A stretch of DNA of 64,000 nucleotides from Trichocoleus sp. FACHB-46 (GCF_014695385.1 NZ_JACJOD010000007.1:145565-209564); one strand, 5' to 3'; positions 46,093-56,159 are shown, counted from the first letter of the stretch. Notes: generated by a model from the sequence alone, not told the origin. Numbers and translations are program-made.

Positions 46093-46407
46093 ACTCACGG
46101 CGCTAGATACACATGACCCTAAATCTTAACGACCAAAGCTTCCTTCTGCATCTGTCCTAAAGTTTTTTCCAATTTGGGGAACTGTTTATCCTTCAGACCA
46201 AAGGCGTATTTATCTGGATAGAAAAAAGTAACTCATATGACAGACGTGGCTAAAAAAATCAAACTGTAACGTAGTTGACAGTTGCGTGCTTCAACACCAA
46301 AACGCTACAAGTAGAGTTCAGCTCCTAAGCTTGACCCTACAGGCAGTGTTTTGCTCAGTTGACTGCGTAAACTTCTAGTTTAGGCAAAAAACCTTAGGAG
46401 GTTCCAT
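46093..46407. other. Intergenic region, leader of the secreted repeat protein
   Basis: About 315 bases with no gene. A small inverted repeat, TAAACT and AGTTTA (46368-46373 with 46377-46382), lies just before an unusually good ribosome-binding site (AGGAGG at about 46396-46401). It holds the promoter of the following gene, but no -35/-10 pair is clear. Confidence 0.5.
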
Positions 46408-46830
46408 ATGCAGAACAAACAAGTACGATTGGCTTCTATGCTGAGTGCTGGCATCCTCATGCTAGGCGTTCCCGCAGTTACTCTCATGCAAGAGCCCGCA
46501 AGCGCCCAGACAGCCACACAAGCAACTGTTGGCAATCTCATTTCTGCTCTGAATAACATTGCAGTTCAAATTACCAATTTGGAAGCTTTGAACAACCTAA
46601 CTGTTGAAAATGTGCGGGTTGTGAATGTTGAAGATGTGCTTAACGGCAATAATGTTGAAGCACTTAACAACGCGCTAAATCGTAATAACGTAGAGATTGA
46701 TGTTCTGCGTCGGTCACTTAACAACAACGAAGTTATCAAGAACGTATTGAACAATAATGATGTTGCCATTAATGATGTGGTGGCAATTGAGGTGTTGAGT
46801 GGCGGAGATGTTGTTGTCTTTGCTCAATAA
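46408..46830 (+). CDS. Secreted Asn/Val-rich repeat protein
   Basis: A 140-residue protein with a signal peptide (hydrophobic 10-28, cleavage after ASA near residue 34) and a strong Shine-Dalgarno. The mature part has at least four copies of the motif L-N-x-N-(N/D/E)-V, spaced 10, 12 and 14 residues apart, giving an Asn-rich stretch with alternating Val and Asn. No Cys and few charged clusters. The pattern suggests a beta-solenoid or fibre-like extracellular protein, but no family is recognised. A strong terminator follows at 46872-46920. Confidence 0.75.
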   Translation: MQNKQVRLASMLSAGILMLGVPAVTLMQEPASAQTATQATVGNLISALNNIAVQITNLEALNNLTVENVRVVNVEDVLNGNNVEALNNALNRNNVEIDVLRRSLNNNEVIKNVLNNNDVAINDVVAIEVLSGGDVVVFAQ

Positions 46831-46871
46831 CAAAATCAGTTTGCTTTAAGCGATCGTTAATAACCTAGGTT

Positions 46872-46920
46872 AAACACCTAAAACCCTTCTAGACTGCAGC
46901 TAGAGGGGTTTTAGGTGTTT
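46872..46920. terminator. Long hairpin after the secreted repeat gene
   Basis: A 20-bp stem, 46872-46891 with 46901-46920, pairing throughout with one G-T wobble, loop of nine bases. A short T-run (four T) follows the stem. It probably terminates the secreted repeat gene and isolates it from lpxD. Confidence 0.72.
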
Positions 46921-47008
46921 TGGCTTGTATGAGTCTTGTTGCAAAAGTTGCCGATCGCCTCAATTACGGCTTACCATGCGTTACGCCACCTCTTGTTGCC
47001 TGTTTGCG

Positions 47009-48058
47009 ATGAAGTTTAGTCAAATTATTCAACCCCTCAGTGCTGTTGCGACTGGTAATAGCTTGACCAGCAACCCTACCTGCGACCCAGAGCTGCAAGG
47101 CGTTGCGGCAGTAGAGGAAGCGGTGGCTGGTCAGCTCAGTTACATTGAGGGCGACAAGTTTGCGGCTGAAGTAGGTAAAACAGCGGCGAGTGCTTTGATT
47201 TTGCCTCCCAACGAGACTTTGCAAGCGCAGGCGACCGAGCGTGGCATTGCCTGGATTGCCACATCCCAACCGCGATTGGTGTTTGCTCAAGCGATCGCCT
47301 TGTTCTACCAACCCTTTCGCCCTACTTCCGAAATTCATCCTACCGCTGTGATTCATCCGTCGGTTCAGGTGGGACAGAACGCTTACATTGGGCCGCATGT
47401 AGTGATTCAGGCAGGTGCAAAGGTTGGCGATGATGTGTGCATTCATCCGAATGTAGTGGTTTATCCAGAAGTGCAGATTGGCGATCGCACCACACTCCAT
47501 GCCAACTGTGTGATTCATGAGCGCACCCGCATTGGCAATGATTGTGTAATTCACTCTGGCGCAGCGATCGGTTCAGAAGGCTTTGGATTTGTTCCGACCA
47601 AAGAAGGTTGGTACAAGATGGAGCAGTCGGGTTACACAGTGCTAGAGGATGGGGTAGAGGTAGGTTGCAACTCCACAATTGACCGTCCTGCTGTCGGGGA
47701 AACCCGGATTGGCCGCAATACCAAGCTCGATAATATGGTGCATATCGCTCACGGTTGTAACGTGGGAGAAGCGTGCGCGATGGCAGCTCAAGTAGGCATG
47801 GCAGGCGGAGTCAAGATTGGCAATCGCGTCATCTTGGCGGGCCAAGTGGGAGTTGCCAACCAATCTACGGTGGGGGATGGGGCGATCGCGACGGCGCAAT
47901 CTGGCATTCATGGGGATGTGGAGCCAGGGGCGATCGTGTCGGGCAGTCCAGCCGTAGACAACAAAATCTATTTGAAAGCTTCAGCGATCTACAAGCGGTT
48001 GCCAGAGATGTATCAAGCTTTCAAGCAACTGCAACGACGCTTAGGCAAGACAGAGTAG
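47009..48058 (+). CDS. lpxD: UDP-3-O-acylglucosamine N-acyltransferase
   Basis: I choose the ATG at 47009 (MKFSQIIQPL), a good start for the family; upstream frame to 46925 begins with unusual Cys-rich residues and is not needed. The 349-residue LpxD has an N-terminal uridine-binding domain (about 1-95) then hexapeptide left-handed beta-helix repeats, with the catalytic His in DNMVHIAHGCNVGE, and a C-terminal helix. It N-acylates UDP-3-O-acylglucosamine in lipid A synthesis. No other lpx gene is in the window. Confidence 0.88.
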   Translation: MKFSQIIQPLSAVATGNSLTSNPTCDPELQGVAAVEEAVAGQLSYIEGDKFAAEVGKTAASALILPPNETLQAQATERGIAWIATSQPRLVFAQAIALFYQPFRPTSEIHPTAVIHPSVQVGQNAYIGPHVVIQAGAKVGDDVCIHPNVVVYPEVQIGDRTTLHANCVIHERTRIGNDCVIHSGAAIGSEGFGFVPTKEGWYKMEQSGYTVLEDGVEVGCNSTIDRPAVGETRIGRNTKLDNMVHIAHGCNVGEACAMAAQVGMAGGVKIGNRVILAGQVGVANQSTVGDGAIATAQSGIHGDVEPGAIVSGSPAVDNKIYLKASAIYKRLPEMYQAFKQLQRRLGKTE

Positions 48059-48061
48059 GGA

Positions 48062-50467
48062 TTACGGCCCTTCAGTTAAAACGGGAGGTACGATCGGCAG
48101 TTGTACCGTAAAGCTGACCTGATTCGCCTGACTCGTGGCTTGGATGGTGCCGCTCAAATGCTCTACTAGTTTCTTCACGAGAGCTAGTCCTAAGCCTGTG
48201 CCACCATGCTTCCAAGGGTCATGGTTGGGGATGCGGTAGAACTTATCAAAGACATGCTCCAATTCTACGACGGCAATTTCCACGCCAGAGTTTTGCACAC
48301 TGAGCCAAAAGAATTCTGAGTTAGCCTGGGCTGTCACTGCGATCGCCGCTTGCCGAGGCGTATACTTACAGGCATTGCTGAGCAGCTCAGTCAGGATGCG
48401 CTCCAAAATGTCGAGATCGGTGTGCAAAGTTGGCAATTCCGCAGGCAACTGCACTTGCAACTGTTGTTCTTGCTGGCGCGCCTGCTCTAAAAATGGCTCG
48501 ACTACGCTGGGAATCCAGCAATGAGGGTTAATGGCAGTGAAGAGGAGTGGTTCTGTTTCGGCATCTAAGCGAGTTAAGTCGAGCAGATCGTTGATCAGTT
48601 TAATTTCGCGATCGCATTCGTCATTGAGAACTTGAAAGTATCGTGAGGTGCGATCGGACGGATCAGAAACGAGTTTCCCTGCCTTGTCCCAACTCATTTC
48701 TAGCATTTGAGTCGCCATTTTGATGCTAGACATTGGGGTTCGCAATTCATGAGAAACGGTGCTGAGAAAATCATCTTTGAGCCGATTCAATTTCTCTAGC
48801 TCGGCAACTTGCGCTTGAGCTGCTTGATAGAGTCGCGCCTGCCGAATCGCGATCGCACATTGATTAGCGACCTGCTGCACCAGACGAATTTCCAGCTCAC
48901 TAAACGTGTCGGTGTTGGGGCGAAAGAGCCAGAGATCTCCCAGTACGCCTTGGTCATCAACGATGGGGCAAGCCAGAATCATTGAGGAATTTTGGATCGA
49001 TCGAATGAGCAAGCCATCGCAGATACAAAATTGCAGATGCTGGCCTTGCAAAAGCCGCTGGTAAATGTCTGGTCTAGCAGTCATCTCTATAGTTTGACCA
49101 ACGGCTGACAAGCTATCACTATATTCATGAGTAATCGTAGAAGTCGTGTGGGCAGCATTGTAGATTCCAGTATCACAACAACGCACCTCTAGACCCAAGG
49201 CCAATTCCTGTACTGCGGTGGTGAGGATGTGGTCTTCGTCTAGGCTGTCGCGCACCTTATCGGTAATTCGCTTCAACCGCGCTTCAAAGTTGAGGGCTTG
49301 GGCAAGCTGAGCGGTCCGTTCCTGGACTTGATCTTCCAATACAGCATTCAACTGCTGCACCTGCTGAAACAATTCCGATTGTTGAATGGCGATCGCGACT
49401 TGGGCTGCCAACTGTTGCAGCAAATCGATTTCGTGGGCTTGCCAATCACGGGAGGTGCGGCACTGATGCACCATGAGCAATCCCCAGAGCTTTTGCCCTT
49501 GCAAAATTGGCACTGCTAGACCCGCTTGCACTTGGTAACGCTGCAAAAACCGCTTCATTCCCGGTGAAAACTCTGCCTGTTGCACATCTACGAAGACAGA
49601 AACCAATCCTTGTTGATATTGATCGAGATAGTGTTTCAACCAGGCTTGGCGCATGGTAGTGCGTAGTAGCGAAGGCCACTCTGGATTTACAGATTCAGCT
49701 ACAAATCGCCCTTGACTGCTACCATCCAAACGGTAGATGGTGACGCGATCGCTCTCTAAGCAGTGGCGAATATTGTCAACTGTGGTGCTGAGGATGGTAT
49801 CGAGATGCAGAGATTGGCGAATTTGCTGGGTAACGCTGGCAATTAACCGCTCTCTCTGGTTTTGCTGTCGCAGTAGCTCTTCGGTCTGTTGCCGCTCAAG
49901 GATGTCTAGCTTGAGCTGAGCTTCACTCTCCCTGAGGGCAGCTTCGACTCTTCGGCGTTCTGTAATATCTCGCAGCACCACTTGAGTTGCAGGTTCACCT
50001 TGGTAGGTCAGTGGAATAGCCGTGACCTCAGCATCCACTACTGTGCCATCCAAGCGGCAAAGTTTTTGCTCCATTAGGGGCGCAGGAATCTCACTTTGTT
50101 GGAGCTGCTGCATCCGAGCTCGAACTAAAGCTTGGTAGTCGGGATGAACACGCTCTAATACAAAAGTGCCGATTAAATCTTCAGCGCAGGTGCCGCCATA
50201 GAACTGGACAGCGGCTGGATTAAGAAACACAAATTTGCCACCACGCTGAATAAAAATAGCGTCAGGACAAAGCTCTACCAGTTGGCGATACCGTTGTTCG
50301 CTTTCTCGTAAAGCTGTTTCTGTTTCTGTATGAGTGCGATCGCCGTCCGGTTGAGCTTGTTTTGTCCCAGCGATCGCTTGCAGGTCCGCTTGGTCTCTGG
50401 AATCGTCTCTACAGCAATGGATGTAGCAACAGCAACTCTGATTTAGCGGCTGATTGGGGCCTTGCAT
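48062..50467 (-). CDS. PAS-GAF-GAF histidine kinase
   Basis: An 801-residue cytoplasmic-type kinase without clear membrane helices. Order: Cys-rich N-tail (about 1-20), PAS domain with PAC-like motif (about 60-170), GAF 1 (about 210-360), coiled coil, GAF 2 (about 390-555), HisKA with His573 in SHELRTP, and HATPase with the G2 box GGTGLGLALV. GAF 1 has the phytochrome/cyanobacteriochrome-like fold (VQAGLAVPI, WGLLMVHQC), but the chromophore Cys-His position reads SPGMK, with Gly instead of Cys, so it probably does not bind bilin. It is an orphan kinase; its signal is unknown. Confidence 0.9.
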   Translation of the reverse strand: MQGPNQPLNQSCCCYIHCCRDDSRDQADLQAIAGTKQAQPDGDRTHTETETALRESEQRYRQLVELCPDAIFIQRGGKFVFLNPAAVQFYGGTCAEDLIGTFVLERVHPDYQALVRARMQQLQQSEIPAPLMEQKLCRLDGTVVDAEVTAIPLTYQGEPATQVVLRDITERRRVEAALRESEAQLKLDILERQQTEELLRQQNQRERLIASVTQQIRQSLHLDTILSTTVDNIRHCLESDRVTIYRLDGSSQGRFVAESVNPEWPSLLRTTMRQAWLKHYLDQYQQGLVSVFVDVQQAEFSPGMKRFLQRYQVQAGLAVPILQGQKLWGLLMVHQCRTSRDWQAHEIDLLQQLAAQVAIAIQQSELFQQVQQLNAVLEDQVQERTAQLAQALNFEARLKRITDKVRDSLDEDHILTTAVQELALGLEVRCCDTGIYNAAHTTSTITHEYSDSLSAVGQTIEMTARPDIYQRLLQGQHLQFCICDGLLIRSIQNSSMILACPIVDDQGVLGDLWLFRPNTDTFSELEIRLVQQVANQCAIAIRQARLYQAAQAQVAELEKLNRLKDDFLSTVSHELRTPMSSIKMATQMLEMSWDKAGKLVSDPSDRTSRYFQVLNDECDREIKLINDLLDLTRLDAETEPLLFTAINPHCWIPSVVEPFLEQARQQEQQLQVQLPAELPTLHTDLDILERILTELLSNACKYTPRQAAIAVTAQANSEFFWLSVQNSGVEIAVVELEHVFDKFYRIPNHDPWKHGGTGLGLALVKKLVEHLSGTIQATSQANQVSFTVQLPIVPPVLTEGP

Positions 50468-50595
50468 ACAAATCCTGCTGAGTCCTAACGGCTATGTCTT
50501 AGCATGCCCTAGCAGAACGAGGATGACTGAGTATGTTTAAATAGATTTAGTAAAATTTTTGACTCAGTACGAGTTGACAAAGAGCAGGGCGATCG

Positions 50596-52215
50596 CTAAG
50601 GAACTTGAACCGGAGCCGATTCCAGCTTGGCGATTAACTTAATGCCAAACTCTGACTCAAAGGCACCCTTCTTGTAATCCACGCTCCATAATTCCAAAGC
50701 ACAGTCATCGGTAGGTTGAGTCGGTTGGAGCCAGAGATACAATTCTTTCGCCTCAGCCCGATACTCACAGCGGATCTGTTGCACTGCTCCAAGCTGACGG
50801 CGATCGAGGGCGACCGCTAGGCGCAATAGAGGACTCAATTGTTCTACAACCCGCCGATGTTTTTTGCTGGTGAGATTGCGATAGGTTTCGTGTTTCTTTT
50901 TCGGCGTGTTTTTGCGGTGGTAGCGAGCTAGGTTCGCGATCGTTTCCACTTCAATTTCGGTATAGCCGAGTAAATCGCCGTTGCGGATTAAGTAGTAAGA
51001 GTGCTTATGATGGGAGGCATGGTTCACGTGGTGGCCGCAGTTGTGCAAGATGGCAGCGGCCCACAGCAGTTCTTTTTCTTCCTCACCCCACAAATGCAAC
51101 CAACCTTGAGTTTGGTCAAATAAGCTGGTGGCAAAGGCCGCGATGCGTTGGCTATAGTCCAGATTTACCTGGTACTTGCGCGCTACCCGCTTCACACTCC
51201 GCTGCCGTACCGAACTTTGGTAGCGCAACCGATCTTCGATCAGCCCGTGGGTCAGCATCCAATCGACGACCACGCCTTCGCGCAAAGCCCGCTCGCAGAT
51301 AGTGAAAGCATCAATTTCCAAGAAAGCCATTGTTTCTTGCAAAATCAAGGCTCCAGCCAGAATAATTTCAGCTCGACGCTCGGACATTCCCGGTAGTGTC
51401 AGCCGTTCTGCAAAGCTGAGCCGCCGCAGCCGCGCCACAATTTCTCGCAGATCGGCCAGCGGGACTTGATACCCGTTTAATGGATCGGGAATGATGCCGA
51501 GCTTTTCGCGGGCATGCAGCATCGCTACCGTTTCCGCAGTGCCAGAGGTGCCAACTAAACGCGGCACTTCTCCAGGCTTGAGGTGAGCGCGTAACTCCCC
51601 TACCGGACGCTCGATCATGCCACGAATGTAGGCTTGCAGATATTGAAACTCAGCATTGCTAATCGGGTCAGTGCTGACATATTCTGCCGTCAGGCGAACG
51701 GCTCCAATTTTGGTGCTGCTGAGCGTGCGTGGTTCGTGCCCGTCACCCAAAATTAGCTCGGTAGAACCGCCACCAATGTCAATAATTACATGGGGTTTGT
51801 TATCAAACTCCATCCCCGACAGCACGCCTAAGTAGATGCGTCGAGCTTCTTCCTGCCCAGAAACTAAGTTGACGATGATGCCAACTTCCGCTTCCACTTG
51901 TTTGACAAATTCTTTGCCGTTGGGCGCTTCCCGCACGGCACTGGTCGCCACTGCAATAATTTGTTCGGCATTGAGCGAAGTGGCAATGTCTTTGCACCGC
52001 TTCAACGCCGCGATCGCCCGTCCCATTGCCGCAGGGGTTAAGTCTCCCGTTTCAGGGTCGCGATCGCCCAGCCGAGCCGTGTCTTTCTCGCGAGCCATGA
52101 TGCTAAAGGCGGGCAAAGTGGGCTGAACCCGGACCACGACCATGTGAATAGAATTAGTGCCAATATCGATGGCCGCAAGAATGCGGTCTTGCTCAGCCGA
52201 GATGGGAACGCTCAC
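50596..52215 (-). CDS. Ppx/GppA exopolyphosphatase-type phosphatase
   Basis: A 539-residue Ppx/GppA protein. The first ATPase-fold motif AAIDIGTNSIHMVVV, the Gly loop DIGGGSTELILGDG, the GTSGTAETVA block and a C-terminal HD-like region (LHNCGHHVNHASHHKHSYY) are intact. It removes terminal phosphate from polyphosphate or from pppGpp; which one is unclear. Start is GTG. It is alone on the strand, 128 bases upstream of the PAS-GAF kinase (different transcription unit). Confidence 0.9.
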   Translation of the reverse strand: MSVPISAEQDRILAAIDIGTNSIHMVVVRVQPTLPAFSIMAREKDTARLGDRDPETGDLTPAAMGRAIAALKRCKDIATSLNAEQIIAVATSAVREAPNGKEFVKQVEAEVGIIVNLVSGQEEARRIYLGVLSGMEFDNKPHVIIDIGGGSTELILGDGHEPRTLSSTKIGAVRLTAEYVSTDPISNAEFQYLQAYIRGMIERPVGELRAHLKPGEVPRLVGTSGTAETVAMLHAREKLGIIPDPLNGYQVPLADLREIVARLRRLSFAERLTLPGMSERRAEIILAGALILQETMAFLEIDAFTICERALREGVVVDWMLTHGLIEDRLRYQSSVRQRSVKRVARKYQVNLDYSQRIAAFATSLFDQTQGWLHLWGEEEKELLWAAAILHNCGHHVNHASHHKHSYYLIRNGDLLGYTEIEVETIANLARYHRKNTPKKKHETYRNLTSKKHRRVVEQLSPLLRLAVALDRRQLGAVQQIRCEYRAEAKELYLWLQPTQPTDDCALELWSVDYKKGAFESEFGIKLIAKLESAPVQVP

Positions 52216-52414
52216 CGAACTGCCTCTGCCTTTTACGCTGAATCTGCGATCGCCCTGATCTTATCGCGGCACGTTGCCCTCTGATGTTTTTCCTTGGTTT
52301 AAGAGTTGAAGTAGGCGATCGCGTCAGTTTTTCGCTAATAAAAGCGAATTGCTGCACCTAGAACAGCGATATTCTAAAAGATTAGGAATTGTAACAAGTT
52401 TTACCCCTCAACCC

Positions 52415-53299
52415 ATGCTGACCCAGCCTGAGCAACGACCTGAACCCACCTGGCTAACTGTGATTCGGCTTTTGCGGTGGGATAAACCAGAAGGACGCTT
52501 GATCCTCATGCTTCCGGCGTTGTGGGCGGTGTTTCTGGCGGCACGGGGTACACCCCCACTTCTCCTAGTCGGCGTGATCATCTTAGGCAGTTTGGCGACC
52601 AGTGCAGCTGGCTGTGTGGTGAATGATCTCTGGGACCGCAATATTGACCCCAAAGTGCAGCGCACCCGCAACCGTCCCCTAGCTTCCCGTGCCCTCTCCG
52701 TTAAAACGGGATTCGTGGTGCTACTGGTTTCCTTGCTTTGTGCCTGGGGCTTAGCCCTGTACCTCAACCCTTTGAGTTTTTGGCTCTGCGTTGCAGCCGT
52801 TCCAGTCATCCTGTTATATCCCTCGGCCAAGCGGGTGTTCCCGGTCCCCCAACTGGTTCTCTCGATCGCCTGGGGTTTCGCGGTGCTAATTAGCTGGAGC
52901 GCCGTCACGGGACGCTTAGAATTCCCTGCCTGGCTGCTATGGGGAGCCACCGTCCTTTGGACACTAGGCTTCGATACCGTTTACGCCATGCCCGATCGCG
53001 AAGACGATCGCCGCATTGGAGTCAACTCCAGTGCCTTATTTTTTGGCCCTAGAACTGCCTCCGCAATCGGTCTGTTCTACATCGGCACAGCTCTACTGCT
53101 GGCTTGGCTGGGCTTAGAGATGCAACTGCACTTCAGCTTTTGGCTCACTTGGGCGATCGCAGTAGCAGGTTGGACTTGGCAATCAATCCGCCTCCGCCAA
53201 AACCATCTCCCCCCAGCCACCTACGGCCAAATGTTCCGCCAAAACGTCTGGTTAGGATTTATCTTGCTGGCAGGCATGGTCGCAGGCGCAATCCTATAG
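52415..53299 (+). CDS. UbiA prenyltransferase (4-hydroxybenzoate type)
   Basis: I choose the ATG at 52415 (MLTQPEQ); an in-frame TTG at 52349 would add 22 residues without motifs. The 294-residue membrane protein has eight hydrophobic segments and both Asp-rich motifs: NDLWDRNIDPKV and DREDDRRIG. This is the 4-hydroxybenzoate polyprenyltransferase class, which in cyanobacteria supplies a plastoquinone precursor. It converges with dtd across the hairpin at 53300-53317. Confidence 0.87.
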   Translation: MLTQPEQRPEPTWLTVIRLLRWDKPEGRLILMLPALWAVFLAARGTPPLLLVGVIILGSLATSAAGCVVNDLWDRNIDPKVQRTRNRPLASRALSVKTGFVVLLVSLLCAWGLALYLNPLSFWLCVAAVPVILLYPSAKRVFPVPQLVLSIAWGFAVLISWSAVTGRLEFPAWLLWGATVLWTLGFDTVYAMPDREDDRRIGVNSSALFFGPRTASAIGLFYIGTALLLAWLGLEMQLHFSFWLTWAIAVAGWTWQSIRLRQNHLPPATYGQMFRQNVWLGFILLAGMVAGAIL

Positions 53300-53317
53300 G
53301 GTGCGTTGTAACGCACC
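53300..53317. repeat. Short palindromic repeat between ubiA-type gene and dtd
   Basis: GGTGCGTT, two spacer bases, AACGCACC, a perfect 8-bp hairpin right after the prenyltransferase stop. It shares its core with the dispersed element at 17037-17062 and might also act as a terminator. Confidence 0.6.
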
Positions 53318-53343
53318 GCTCTAATTTACCGCCCACATGCCAT

Positions 53344-53799
53344 TCAAGTAGCCTCCCGTTCCAATAAAATCGTCACGGGACCATCATTCTCGATCGCGAC
53401 TTCCATCATGGCTCCAAATTTTCCGGTTTCCACCTTGAGGCCACTTTGGCGGAGCTTAGCGACAAATTGCTCATAGAGTTGTTCGGCGATCGCGGGGGCA
53501 GCTGCTTGGTCAAAGGATGGGCGGCGGCCTTTGCGGCAGTCTCCATACAGCGTGAACTGGCTGACCACTAATAACTCACCCCCGATTTCTTGCACCGATT
53601 GCTCAAAGCGGCCATTGCCACTTTCCGAGTCAGGGAATAATCTCAGCTCCAGGCATTTCCGGGCCATCCAATCGAGTTCGGTTTCCGTGTCGGTGCTAGA
53701 AATCCCGACTAAAAGATTCAATCCTCGGCCAATCTTGCCGATCACTTGACCTGCAACCGTAACTTGAGAAGATTTAACTCGCTGAATCACCACTCGCAT
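53344..53799 (-). CDS. dtd: D-aminoacyl-tRNA deacylase
   Basis: A 151-residue DTD that removes D-amino acids from mischarged tRNA. The two signature blocks, SQFTLYGD and [10 protein letters not shown], are intact, and the N-terminus [15 protein letters not shown] is typical. Normal length. Convergent with the prenyltransferase and not in an operon. Confidence 0.95.
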   Translation of the reverse strand: MRVVIQRVKSSQVTVAGQVIGKIGRGLNLLVGISSTDTETELDWMARKCLELRLFPDSESGNGRFEQSVQEIGGELLVVSQFTLYGDCRKGRRPSFDQAAAPAIAEQLYEQFVAKLRQSGLKVETGKFGAMMEVAIENDGPVTILLEREAT

Positions 53800-53917
53800 A
53801 GTTTTAGATAGAACGGTATTTTTCCTGCCGCGATCACCTTTGGACAGAACTAATAGCAGTTATGGCTGAAACCAGCTAGGTTATAGGCGGCTGACGTTGG
53901 CATCAGGTATCAATCAC

Positions 53918-54724
53918 ATGAACCCATCTCTTGAAGGCCCTACCCTCCGGCTGGTTACGATTCCAGTGAGCCATTATTGCGAGAAAGCTCGGTGGGCTCT
54001 AGATCGGCTTCAGGTAGATTACGTGGAAGAAGCTCATGCTCCCTTATTTAGTCGCCTTGCTACCTGGCAGTTAGGAGCTGGAGCCCAAGTTCCGGTCTTA
54101 GTCACGCAGACAGAAGTTGTGGCTGACTCAACCAGAATTTTGCAGTACTCGGATCACGTGTTTGCCTCCGAACACAAGCTATATCCTAGCGACCCAGATT
54201 TGCGACGAGAGGTTGAGGAGCTGGAGGAATTATTTGACACCCGATTGGGAGTGTCTCTACGATGCTGGGTTTACTTCCACTTGCTGCCCCAAAGAGAGCT
54301 GACGCTGAAAATGTGGTGTGAAGGTACGCCTACCTTAGAGCAGCGCTTATCCCGTACCTTGTTTCCCCTGACTCGCCAGTTGATCACGCAGGCGCTAGAT
54401 GTCAACGCTGAGTCAGAAACAACAGCTTTCAGCGAAACTAGGAATATTTTTGAAATGGTCAGCCAGCGGCTATCGGATGGTCGTCGTTATCTGGTTGGCA
54501 ATACTTTCACGGCTGCTGATTTAACCTTTGCAGCTCTCGCGGCTCCTGTCTTAATGCCGAAAGAGTATGGCGTCCCACTGCTTGAATTTGAGGAATTACC
54601 TCCGAAGATGGCAGTGCGAGTTGCAGAGTTACAAGCCATGCCAGCCGCTGCTTACGCGCTCAGATTATTTCGAGAAGAGCGCAATAATATCCAGCCTACT
54701 TCAGCCAATCTTGCAGGAGGCTAA
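53918..54724 (+). CDS. Glutathione S-transferase family protein
   Basis: I choose ATG 53918; an in-frame TTG at 53897 adds seven residues. The 268-residue protein has an N-terminal thioredoxin-like domain with SHYCEKARWALD (a possible catalytic Cys or Ser/Cys position) and the cis-Pro block AQVPVLV, plus a C-terminal all-alpha domain with TFTAADLTFAAL, the GST N-capping region. Substrate is unknown. A terminator hairpin follows at 54809-54848. Confidence 0.85.
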   Translation: MNPSLEGPTLRLVTIPVSHYCEKARWALDRLQVDYVEEAHAPLFSRLATWQLGAGAQVPVLVTQTEVVADSTRILQYSDHVFASEHKLYPSDPDLRREVEELEELFDTRLGVSLRCWVYFHLLPQRELTLKMWCEGTPTLEQRLSRTLFPLTRQLITQALDVNAESETTAFSETRNIFEMVSQRLSDGRRYLVGNTFTAADLTFAALAAPVLMPKEYGVPLLEFEELPPKMAVRVAELQAMPAAAYALRLFREERNNIQPTSANLAGG

Positions 54725-54808
54725 GCAAACCACCTGACTGGAGGATGTTGCTGCTGAGTGAGTGGGCCACACTGTAAAGAGAGTTCACATCAATCCATGC
54801 ACGCTAGG

Positions 54809-54848
54809 CTGGCACTCCTGACTACAACCTTGGAGCTGCCAGTTTTTT
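54809..54848 (+). terminator. Rho-independent terminator of the GST gene
   Basis: CTGGCACTCC (54809-54818) pairs with GGAGCTGCCAG (54832-54842), with one bulged C, followed by six T. It is oriented for the plus strand and lies about 85 bases after the GST stop. Confidence 0.78.
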
Positions 54849-54883
54849 ATGGGCGCTAGTGGCACAAATGCGATCGCACAAAA

Positions 54884-54908
54884 TAAAGGACAGACCGAAG
54901 CCTGTCCT
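54884..54908 (-). terminator. Terminator of pgk
   Basis: AGGACAG (54887-54893) pairs with CTGTCCT (54902-54908), loop of eight bases. On the minus strand the stem is followed by a T-rich stretch (TTATTTT). It lies about 50 bases after the pgk stop. Confidence 0.7.
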
Positions 54909-54956
54909 ATGCTAAGAACGCCATTAAGGTGCCATTAAGATGATGGGAATTGCGCT

Positions 54957-56159
54957 TTACGCTTCATCGAGTGCGGCAATACCAGGAAGCTCTTTACCTT
55001 CGAGCAATTCTAGGCTGGCACCACCACCCGTAGAAATGTGGCTCATTTGATCTGCTACACCGACTTTCTCTACCGCAGCCACAGAGTCGCCACCGCCGAT
55101 GATGGTGGTTACGCCTTGCTTGGTCAAACCTGCTAAGGTATGGGCGATCGCTTCAGTGCCCTGAGCAAATTTATCGAACTCAAACACACCCATTGGCCCG
55201 TTCCAGATCACGCTCTTGCACTGAGCCAGCGCGTCTTGGAAAACTTTGATCGAGTCGGGACCAATATCCAGACCCATCCAGCCATCGGGGATATTCTCAA
55301 TGCTAACGGTTTGGGCGTTGGCATCAGCCGCGAAGTTGTCAGCTACCACAACATCGGTAGGCAGCAACAGCTCAACTCCCTTCTCTTTGGCTTTCGCTTC
55401 CAGGGCACGAGCGAGGTCTAGCTTGTCTTCTTCGACTAGAGACTTACCGACGCTCAGACCACGAGCTTTGTAGAAGGTGAAGATCATGCCGCCGCCGATG
55501 AACAGCTTGTCTACCTTATCAAGCAGGGTTTCAATCACACCGATTTTGCTCGAAACTTTGGAGCCACCGACGATCGCCGCCAAAGGACGTTGGGGATTTT
55601 CGATCGCGTTTTGCAGGTACTTAAGTTCTTTCTCAATTAGGATGCCAGCGACGGAAGGCTTGAGGTAGTGGGTCACACCTTCCGTGGAAGCATGCGCCCG
55701 GTGAGCGGTACCAAAAGCGTCATTCACGTACAGGTCGGCTAGAGAAGCTAGCTTTTTGGCAAATTCAGGATCATTCTTTTCCTCTTCCTTGTAGAAGCGG
55801 ACGTTCTCTAGCAACAGGACATCACCGTTTTGCAAAGCACCAACTTTAGCCGCAGCTTCGTCGCCGATGCAGTCGTCGGTCTTGACCACGGTTTTACCTA
55901 GCAACTCGGAGAGACGCTTAGCCACAGGAGTCAGACGGAGGCTGTCGTCTACGCCTTTGGGCCGTCCAAAGTGGCTGCACAAAATTACCTTGGCTCCCTT
56001 CGAGGTCAACTCTTGGATGGTTGGCAGAGCGGCCCGGATGCGAGTATCGTCTGTGATATTACCTTGGTCATCGAGGGGTACGTTGAAGTCCGCGCGGACT
56101 AGAACCCGCTTGCCAGCTAAATCGGACGACGATAAATTTGCTACAGTTTTTTTGGACAC
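54957..56159 (-). CDS. pgk: Phosphoglycerate kinase
   Basis: A 400-residue glycolytic and Calvin-cycle enzyme converting 1,3-bisphosphoglycerate and ADP to 3-phosphoglycerate and ATP. The N-terminal [10 protein letters not shown], the [12 protein letters not shown] block and the [11 protein letters not shown] nucleotide-binding motif are intact. Normal length. It is monocistronic with its own terminator. Confidence 0.97.
   Translation of the reverse strand: MSKKTVANLSSSDLAGKRVLVRADFNVPLDDQGNITDDTRIRAALPTIQELTSKGAKVILCSHFGRPKGVDDSLRLTPVAKRLSELLGKTVVKTDDCIGDEAAAKVGALQNGDVLLLENVRFYKEEEKNDPEFAKKLASLADLYVNDAFGTAHRAHASTEGVTHYLKPSVAGILIEKELKYLQNAIENPQRPLAAIVGGSKVSSKIGVIETLLDKVDKLFIGGGMIFTFYKARGLSVGKSLVEEDKLDLARALEAKAKEKGVELLLPTDVVVADNFAADANAQTVSIENIPDGWMGLDIGPDSIKVFQDALAQCKSVIWNGPMGVFEFDKFAQGTEAIAHTLAGLTKQGVTTIIGGGDSVAAVEKVGVADQMSHISTGGGASLELLEGKELPGIAALDEA

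Noticed and set aside
46964..47554. A 196-residue minus-strand frame opposite lpxD
   Set aside because: Antisense of the hexapeptide repeats, which produce periodic open frames.
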